DNA from: Hyphomonadaceae bacterium UBA5336
Lineage (GTDB): Bacteria > Pseudomonadota > Alphaproteobacteria > Caulobacterales > Hyphomonadaceae
Reading direction: 5' to 3'
NCBI GenBank assembly: GCA_002408125.1
Contig: DHQO01000005.1
Span: forward strand, 62,001 to 126,000
Length of the DNA stretch: 64,000 nucleotides
Numbering within the stretch: the first letter of the stretch is position 1; each line of letters starts with the position of its first letter. A model generated the notes under the pieces. That model saw only the letters and a program-made list of their open reading frames with translations, was not told the origin of the DNA and ran no database searches. The position numbers were made by a program, and so were the translations under genes. Below are positions 58,350 to 64,000 of this stretch, one piece after another.

Positions 58350-59801
58350 ATGAATCAAACCGTAAAGACAGGCGATTGCTGCTCCGTCAATAAAAACGGC
58401 GACGACAGCTATGACCTCATCGTCATAGGTGCTGGCTCGGCCGGGTTTTCGGCTTCGATTAGCGCGGCCGAGGCCGGCAGGCGCGTGGCCATGGTTGGAC
58501 ATGGCACCATCGGCGGCACCTGCGTCAATGTCGGCTGCGTGCCGTCCAAGGCGATGATACGGGCCGGTGAAGCGGTGCATGCTGGTACAGCGGCGGCACG
58601 GTTTCCGGGCATTGAGCCCTGTGCGCAGAGCGTGGACTGGTCAGCGGTCGTCAAGGGGACGGCCGAACTGGTCGACGAGATGCGCCAGAAAAAATATATC
58701 GATTTGCTGCCTTCCTATGAGAATATCACCTATATTGAGAAAGGTGCCGCACGCCTGATCGAAGGCGGGATTGAGGTCGGCGGGCGGATCATCGCTGCAC
58801 CGAAGGTTCTAATCGCCACCGGCTCGCGCCCTTTCTTGCCGGAAATTGACGGGATCGAGACCGTGGAGGCGCTCGATTCCTGGGACCTTCTCAGCCTGCC
58901 CGATCAGCCCGAAAGCATCCTGGTACTGGGCGGCGGCTATATTGGCTGTGAACTGGCGCAGATGGCGTCGCGGCTGGGCGTCAAGGTTACACTGGTCACG
59001 CGTTCGCGCCTTCTGCCCGGCGTGGAACCGGAAGTGGCCAAGGCGTTGACCGACGCGTTGAAGGCTGAGGGTGTCGCGGTCGAGACCAGCCTGTCCTACC
59101 GATCGGTGAGACGGAGTGACGGCGGCGTCACGCTGACAATCGAACGGGGTGGAAAGCCTGTGACCCTCTCCGCGCAGCGGCTTGTGGCCACCACAGGCCG
59201 GGTGGCCAATTCCGAAGACCTCGGCTTGCGCGAGTTCGGCATCGAGACCGATGCGCGTGGATCGATCAAGGTCGGAGCCGACATGGCCACAACGCGGCCT
59301 GGCGTCTGGGCAGCGGGTGATGTCACCGATCGCGACCAGTTCGTCTACATGGCCGCTTATGGGGCCAAGGTGGCGGCCAACAATGCGCTCGGGCTTCAGG
59401 ATTTGCGCTATGACAATGGGGCCATGCCCTGGGTCGTGTTCACCGATCCGCAGGTCGCCGGCGTCGGCCTTTCCGAGGTGCAGGCGAAGGCAGCCGGTCA
59501 TGACGTCAAGGCCAGCGTGCTGACGCTGGACCACGTGGCACGCGCCGCCGCCGCCCGCGATACCCGCGGCGTCATCAAGCTGGTCGCGGATGCGAAGACC
59601 GACCGCCTCCTGGGCGGACAGATCGCGGCGCCCGAAGGGTCTGATGCGATTCAGACGCTGGCTATGGCGTTGAAGTTCGGCATGACGAGCAAGGCGCTTG
59701 GCGAGACAATTTTTCCATACCTGACAACTGTTGAAGGGTTGAAATTGGCGGCACAGACGTTCGACAAGGACGTGGCGAAGCTTTCATGCTGCGCAGGCTG
59801 A
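58350..59801 (+). CDS. merA: Mercuric reductase MerA
   Basis: A 483-residue flavoprotein that reduces Hg(II) to Hg(0) with NADPH. It has the FAD motif VIGAGSAGFSASISAAEAG, the redox-active disulphide GGTCVNVGCVPSKAM, the NAD(P) motif VLGGGYIGCELAQMASRLGV, WAAGDVTDRDQFVYMAAYGA, and the C-terminal vicinal pair SCCAG that loads Hg(II). It lacks the N-terminal MerP-like domain of Tn501 MerA. AAGGAAG before the ATG fits a strong start. Confidence 0.95.
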   Translation: MNQTVKTGDCCSVNKNGDDSYDLIVIGAGSAGFSASISAAEAGRRVAMVGHGTIGGTCVNVGCVPSKAMIRAGEAVHAGTAAARFPGIEPCAQSVDWSAVVKGTAELVDEMRQKKYIDLLPSYENITYIEKGAARLIEGGIEVGGRIIAAPKVLIATGSRPFLPEIDGIETVEALDSWDLLSLPDQPESILVLGGGYIGCELAQMASRLGVKVTLVTRSRLLPGVEPEVAKALTDALKAEGVAVETSLSYRSVRRSDGGVTLTIERGGKPVTLSAQRLVATTGRVANSEDLGLREFGIETDARGSIKVGADMATTRPGVWAAGDVTDRDQFVYMAAYGAKVAANNALGLQDLRYDNGAMPWVVFTDPQVAGVGLSEVQAKAAGHDVKASVLTLDHVARAAAARDTRGVIKLVADAKTDRLLGGQIAAPEGSDAIQTLAMALKFGMTSKALGETIFPYLTTVEGLKLAAQTFDKDVAKLSCCAG

Positions 59802-59861
59802 AACCAATTTTAACCGCAACGGGGCCTCGCCAGTCCAGCCAGATCAGGAAACGTCCCAGCC

Positions 59862-60200
59862 ATGGATATTCGCGCGACGTTGTTGATCTATGCTGGCGCG
59901 GCAACCGCCGAAATTGCCGGTTGTTTTGCATTCTGGGCCTGGCTGCGGCTTGGAAAGTCCGCTTTCTGGCTGGTTCCGGGGATGATATCCCTTGTTGTAT
60001 TCGCTTGGCTGCTGACACTGGTGGAAGCGTCTGCAGCCGGGCGCGCCTATGCCGCCTATGGTGGGGTTTACATAACTTCCTCGCTCATCTGGCTATGGAC
60101 CATTGAGGGGATTCGTCCCGACCGCTGGGATCTGATAGGGGTTGTAACCTGTCTGATCGGGGCTGCGGTTATTCTTTTTGGTCCGCGCATGCCAGTTTGA
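59862..60200 (+). CDS. YnfA-family (UPF0060) membrane protein
   Basis: A 112-residue protein with four membrane helices. It carries the UPF0060 signatures AATAEIAGCFAFWAWLRLGK, AAGRAYAAYGGVYITSSLIW and GIRPDRWDLIGVVTCLIGAA. YnfA proteins are DMT-superfamily relatives, some linked to multidrug or metal export. It follows merA by 60 bp and is probably transcribed with the mer operon. Confidence 0.88.
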   Translation: MDIRATLLIYAGAATAEIAGCFAFWAWLRLGKSAFWLVPGMISLVVFAWLLTLVEASAAGRAYAAYGGVYITSSLIWLWTIEGIRPDRWDLIGVVTCLIGAAVILFGPRMPV

Positions 60201-60270
60201 CGCTATGGCGAAACGGGTCTTTATCGTCTTCCCTTTAGCTCGATCGGGGACAGTGCCGGAGTATGCCGCC

Positions 60271-60714
60271 TTACTGATCTGGAGGGTTGTCCGGATAAAT
60301 CGTTTCTTGGTCCGGGCAGTCGCGGCCATTCGCGGGAATGCTGCAAATTTCCATGATGCGATGAGAACCGTCCCGGCCCCGTTTGACCTGGAAGATCACG
60401 TCATCGCCTTCAGAGAGGTCAGTCAGCTCAACATCGCCCATTAAAGCGAAACTCATGGTCATCGCGCCCATGGCGATGCCTTCGAAAGGGCCATGGTCGA
60501 TGGTGACCCGGCCGTCGTCGCGATCAAGGGATGTGATCCTGCCCGTGGCCCGTCCAGTATCGCCGGGCATAGCTTCATCTGCCTGTTCGAACGGTTCAGG
60601 CCTGGTCTGGTCCGCAGGGCCGGATGCTGGCGGCGTTCGGCTTTCGGGGTCACTGCAGGCTGTCAGGGAAACGGAACCTAACAAGAAGGCGGTAATCAGA
60701 ATTCTTTGAGTCAT
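60271..60714 (-). CDS. CusF-like copper-binding lipoprotein
   Basis: A 147-residue exported protein with lipobox SVSLTACSD, an acidic linker (about residues 20-55) and a CusF_Ec domain: RITSLDRDDGRVTIDHGPFE then IAMGAMTMSFALMGDVEL. The AMTM motif supplies the Met ligands for Cu(I)/Ag(I). CusF-type proteins hand the metal to RND pumps. It is downstream of a second CusF-like gene with an 11-bp hairpin between. Confidence 0.82.
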   Translation of the reverse strand: MTQRILITAFLLGSVSLTACSDPESRTPPASGPADQTRPEPFEQADEAMPGDTGRATGRITSLDRDDGRVTIDHGPFEGIAMGAMTMSFALMGDVELTDLSEGDDVIFQVKRGRDGSHRIMEICSIPANGRDCPDQETIYPDNPPDQ

Positions 60715-60751
60715 TGGGATTTCCTGGTGAACTAATCGGGAGACGCAGGCA

Positions 60752-60776
60752 TTCCGGCCGCGGAACGCGGCCGGAA
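60752..60776. terminator. Strong hairpin between two CusF-like genes
   Basis: An 11-bp perfect stem (60752-60762, 60766-60776) with a 3-base loop. It lacks a T run on the minus strand, so it may dampen read-through or stabilise the upstream message instead of terminating. Confidence 0.45.
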
Positions 60777-60814
60777 CCTGATTTACGAATTTTTTGCTTG
60801 AAACAGAGGACCGG

Positions 60815-61315
60815 CTAGTGATCGGTGTCGTCATGATCCTTGCCTGACATGCCGGACATGGATCCGTGTCCGCCCATGTTGCAGTCCATCATGCCTTTGC
60901 CTTTCATCATCGACATCATGGATAGTTTGAAAGCATCCGGATCGCCGCCGATCGGCATCATCATGGCGATATCATAATTGTCGCTGTCGTCCTGCTTGAG
61001 CATGAAATGGACGTTGTCGCCATTCTCGAATTTGTCGAGCGCAACCATTCCGCCGACCTCGAAGTCCATTGTCATTTCACCCCAGCCGATCTTCTTGATC
61101 GGATCGTGTGAAATATTGACGGTTCGGGCATCCAGATCGACGCCGTTAATGACGCCAAAGCCGGGCGCCATGTCGCCGCAGCAGCTCATGCCGGACATGT
61201 CCATGTCTTTCATGCTGTCCATTTTCATGCCGGCCTCCTGGGCGAGCGCCGGACCAATCAGGGCCAGTCCGAGGATTGCGCCTGTGACTGCTGTCTTTCT
61301 GACGAGGGTTTTCAT
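60815..61315 (-). CDS. Met-rich periplasmic CusF-like copper-binding protein
   Basis: A 166-residue protein with a signal peptide (AILGLALIGPALAQ), an N-terminal Met/Asp cluster (AGMKMDSMKDMDMSGMSCCG), a CusF-like domain (VINGVDLDARTVNISHDPIK then IGWGEMTMDF, with the Trp and Met ligands of CusF), and a Met/His-rich tail (MMSMMKGKGMMDCNMGGHGS). The three metal-ligand zones suggest Cu(I) or Ag(I) buffering for the adjacent pump. Confidence 0.85.
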   Translation of the reverse strand: MKTLVRKTAVTGAILGLALIGPALAQEAGMKMDSMKDMDMSGMSCCGDMAPGFGVINGVDLDARTVNISHDPIKKIGWGEMTMDFEVGGMVALDKFENGDNVHFMLKQDDSDNYDIAMMMPIGGDPDAFKLSMMSMMKGKGMMDCNMGGHGSMSGMSGKDHDDTDH

Positions 61316-61409
61316 CGTTTTCTTCCTTTTTGATTGTCAGGCGCGGCTTTCAACAGAGGCCCCCGATGCGCGCCGGGACGGGGGAATAGGGTGGATGGAC
61401 ACGGGACTA

Positions 61410-61625
61410 TTATTTCGACCTCAGATATTTGATGAGGGCAGCGATCCCGAGCAGGAGGAGGAGCACAGCAAGCAGCATGAACACCGTGCCGAACAGGCCG
61501 CCACCCATCATGCCGCCGTCGATCATCATTCTGCCTGATGAGCGATCCTGCGCGGCCGCCGGCAGCATGGCGCCACTCAGAAGCAGTGGAAACAAAAGCT
61601 GAATTTTCAACAGGTGTCTCGTCAT
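61410..61625 (-). CDS. Small exported or membrane protein of the cus operon
   Basis: A 71-residue protein with a signal-like N terminus (IQLLFPLLLSGAMLPAAAQ), a Met/Gly-rich linker (RMMIDGGMMGGGLF) and one membrane helix (GTVFMLLAVLLLLLGIAALI) before a basic end. Its ATG overlaps the pump stop (ATGA). Small proteins like this are frequent in copper clusters (SHOCT-less relatives of copper-associated YdgA-like proteins); the role is unknown. Confidence 0.65.
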   Translation of the reverse strand: MTRHLLKIQLLFPLLLSGAMLPAAAQDRSSGRMMIDGGMMGGGLFGTVFMLLAVLLLLLGIAALIKYLRSK

Positions 61626-64000
61626 GGTTTTTCTCCTTCGGGGGTGAATGAGCCGGCCCGGTTATCCGGTTCGGCCCGGGGTAAATCTGATGGAATCTGC
61701 AGCCCGACCCGGATGTAGTAGATGGCCGGGATCACGATCAGGGAGAGGATGAGGGTTGAGGCCATGCCGCCAAGCATGGGCAGGGCAATCCGGCGCATGA
61801 CGTCCGATCCGAGGCCGTCGGTCAGGAAGATCGGGGCAAGACCTGCAAAAATGGTCGTGACCGTCATCAACTTCGGCCTGACGCGCATGGCCGCGCCCTT
61901 GCTGACAGCTGCGAAAAGCTGGCTCCTGTCAGACGGGTTCGCCTTTCGGACTTCCGCGTCGATATAGAGCAGCATCACGACGGCCGTCTCGACAGCGATG
62001 CCGCCCAGGGCGATGAAACCGACCGCGACGGCAACTGACAGATTGTAGCCTGCCAGCCAGACGGCCCACATTCCGCCGACCAGGCCGAATGGCAGGCTGG
62101 CCATGATGATCAGGGTCCGGTCGAGCCGGCCGAAATGTAGCATCAGCAGCAGGAAGATCAGTGCAATCGCAGCTGGAATGGCGATTTTCAGCCGCGCATT
62201 CGCTTCCTGCATCTGTTCATACTGTCCGGAGAACTCCACCGCATATCCCGCAGGCAGGTCGACGGCGTTGGCAATCACCTGTCTGGCGTCTGCAACATAG
62301 CTGCCCATGTCCCGGTCCGCGATGTCGACGAAAACCCAGCCAGTCAGCCTGGCATTTTCCGATCGGATCATTGGCGGGCCTTCCGCATAGGAAATGTCCG
62401 CCAGTTCGCTGAGAGGGATATGGGCGCCGGACGGGGCGGGCACGAGTATCTCTTCCAGGTCTGTGGCACTCTCACGAAATGGCCGATCATAGCGCAGGAT
62501 GATGTCATAGCGTTCCCGGCCCTCGACAGACTGGGAGAGCGTCATGCCGCCCAGGGCGGTTTGGATCACGGACTGGAAGGCTGCCATGTCGATATTCCGC
62601 CGGGCGAGTTCGCCCCTATCCGGCGTGATCTCGAGATATTTTCCGCCCATGACCCTGTCGGCGAAGGCCGAGCGCGTTCCGGGTACGTCCGAAATGGCCG
62701 CTTCTATGTCCCGGGCAATGGTCTCAATCTCTGTCAGATCATCGCCGGTAACCTTGATGCCAATGGGCGTGCGCACACCTGTTGAAACCATGTCCATGCG
62801 AATCTTGATCGGATAGCCCCATGAATTCACGAGGCCGGGCATTTGCAGCTTGGCATCGAGCTCATCGGTGATGTCCTCGACCGTCACACCTGGCCGCCAA
62901 TCCTCCTTCGGTTTCAGCTTGATCCATGTTTCGATCATGGTGAGTGGCGCTGGATCGGTTGCGGTATCGGCGCGCCCGGCCTTGCCGAAGACACGATCGA
63001 CTTCTGGCACGGTCTTGATGACGCGGTTTGTCTGGCCAAGAATCTCCCGCATCTTGGTGGATGACACGCCGGGCAGGGTGGTCGGCATGTAGAGGAGCTC
63101 GCCTTCATAAAGGGCCGGCATGAATTCCGAGCCGATCCTCTGGACCGGCACGATGACACTGGCCGTCAGCGCGAGCGCAAGGGCGACCGTGATCCATTTG
63201 AACCTCAGGGCTAGATGGAGCAGCGGTTTGTAGGCCCAGACGAAGAAGGCGTTCAGGGGATTGGCTTCCTCGCGCCGGAACCGACCCCGCATCAGGTACA
63301 GCATCAGAACCGGGACAAGTGTCACCGACAGAATGGCCGCGAAGGCCATCGCATAGGTCTTGGTATAGGCGAGAGGACTGAAGAGCCTGAAGCTCTGACC
63401 GGTCAGGGCAAAGACCGGCAGGAAGGAGACCGTGATGATGAGGAGTGAAAAGAATATGCCGGGGCCGACTTCCTGAGCCGACTCGACCAGCGCCTGGCGG
63501 CGCACGCTCGGATCGGGTTTCGGTCCCAGATCCGCCAGTTTCCGGCTGGCATTCTCGACAAGCACAATCGAGGCGTCGACCATGGCGCCGATCGCGATGG
63601 CGATCCCGCCAAGTGACATGATGTTCGCTGTGACACCTTGCCAGGACATGATCAGGAACGCGCCGAGCACTCCGAGCGGCAAGGTGATGATGGCAACCAG
63701 AGATGACCTTACATGGAGGAGGAAGATCAGGATGACGAGCGCAACCGCGATGCCTTCCTCGATCAGCTTGTCTTTCAGATAATCGACCGAACCCTCGATG
63801 AGTGGCGCGCGGTCATACACAGTGACAATCTCGACACCTTCCGGCAGGCCGCGCTGGAGACTATCAAGTTTCTCCTTCACACGTTCGATCACCGACAGCG
63901 CATTCTCGCCATCGCGCATCACCACGATGCCGGACACCGTTTCGCCTTCGCCATTGAGTTCGACAATGCCGCGCCGGAGGGCCGGGCCTTCGACAATCCG
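61622..64000 (-). CDS. cusA: CusA-like heavy-metal RND pump (5' end outside window)
   Basis: The C-terminal 792 residues of an HME-RND pump; the frame is open to the right window edge (GIVELNGEGETVSGIVVMRD near it). Helix 4 reads AIGAMVDASIVLVENASRKL, matching the CusA/SilA (Cu/Ag) form AIGAMVDAAIVMIEN. Later parts include YMPTTLPGVSSTKMREILGQ and the last helices ending SLIVIPAIYYIRVGLQIPSD. With the CusF-like neighbours this is probably a Cu(I)/Ag(I) exporter. The adaptor and outer-membrane genes would lie beyond 64,000. Confidence 0.93.
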   Translation of the reverse strand, partial: RIVEGPALRRGIVELNGEGETVSGIVVMRDGENALSVIERVKEKLDSLQRGLPEGVEIVTVYDRAPLIEGSVDYLKDKLIEEGIAVALVILIFLLHVRSSLVAIITLPLGVLGAFLIMSWQGVTANIMSLGGIAIAIGAMVDASIVLVENASRKLADLGPKPDPSVRRQALVESAQEVGPGIFFSLLIITVSFLPVFALTGQSFRLFSPLAYTKTYAMAFAAILSVTLVPVLMLYLMRGRFRREEANPLNAFFVWAYKPLLHLALRFKWITVALALALTASVIVPVQRIGSEFMPALYEGELLYMPTTLPGVSSTKMREILGQTNRVIKTVPEVDRVFGKAGRADTATDPAPLTMIETWIKLKPKEDWRPGVTVEDITDELDAKLQMPGLVNSWGYPIKIRMDMVSTGVRTPIGIKVTGDDLTEIETIARDIEAAISDVPGTRSAFADRVMGGKYLEITPDRGELARRNIDMAAFQSVIQTALGGMTLSQSVEGRERYDIILRYDRPFRESATDLEEILVPAPSGAHIPLSELADISYAEGPPMIRSENARLTGWVFVDIADRDMGSYVADARQVIANAVDLPAGYAVEFSGQYEQMQEANARLKIAIPAAIALIFLLLMLHFGRLDRTLIIMASLPFGLVGGMWAVWLAGYNLSVAVAVGFIALGGIAVETAVVMLLYIDAEVRKANPSDRSQLFAAVSKGAAMRVRPKLMTVTTIFAGLAPIFLTDGLGSDVMRRIALPMLGGMASTLILSLIVIPAIYYIRVGLQIPSDLPRAEPDNRAGSFTPEGEKP

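Noticed and set aside
46259..64000. Right attachment site of the element within the window
   Set aside because: No second copy of the guaA 3' end was found by eye and metal cargo continues to the window edge.
48000..64000. Metal cargo as an independent transposon
   Set aside because: No transposase, resolvase or terminal inverted repeats were recognised around these genes.

Overview
The window is high-GC DNA that looks alphaproteobacterial. The backbone genes (hspQ, ppx/gppA, rlmE, guaB, rsmB, guaA and a PRC-barrel periplasmic protein) and their short overlaps fit the Caulobacterales/Maricaulales/Hyphomonas side of the class. That placement is an inference from gene content and was not computed. 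Bases 1 to about 11,950 are ordinary chromosome: a secreted acid phosphatase, HspQ, exopolyphosphatase, two rRNA methyltransferases, purine synthesis genes, a zinc-ribbon/TIR protein and small unknowns.

At the 3' end of guaA the chromosome gives way to an integrative and conjugative element (ICE) that runs to the end of the window; its far end is not seen. A cluster of TGACGGTA repeats precedes a tyrosine integrase (12.2-13.5 kb). Then come a mobile mystery protein A/B pair (HTH regulator plus Fic protein), AlpA, DUF736 and DUF2274 genes, and a complete-looking type IV secretion set, trbI-G-F-L-J-E-D-C-B, on the minus strand. copG-traG (coupling protein), relaxase, traF, an excisionase-like gene, a ParB-like protein, ardA and two tandem proteins resembling the DUF6499/DUF2285 family complete the transfer and regulatory part (30.1-48 kb). 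The order excisionase-traF-relaxase together with the DUF2285-type proteins resembles the Mesorhizobium symbiosis ICE family, in which FseA activates rdfS.

Two blocks of probable anti-phage genes sit between transfer genes and mostly read against them. Between trbB and copG lies a two-gene operon (24.85-30.13 kb): a degenerate-kinase/superfamily 1 helicase followed by a phospholipase-D-type nuclease. This is the architecture of Mokosh type I. Between traG and the relaxase lie two adjacent proteins with HEPN-like RxxxxH motifs and a 1,271-residue SIR2-domain protein (32.6-38.3 kb).

From 48 kb on the cargo is metal resistance: a CDF transporter with a damaged methyltransferase gene, a MerR regulator, a czcCBA-type RND operon behind a MerR-type 19-bp-spacer promoter, a decayed czcD, a mer operon (merR/merTP-A, with gene remnants between merP and merA), a YnfA-type protein, two CusF-like copper proteins, and a CusA-like RND pump cut by the window end. 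No tRNA, rRNA, CRISPR array or intact insertion sequence was recognised.
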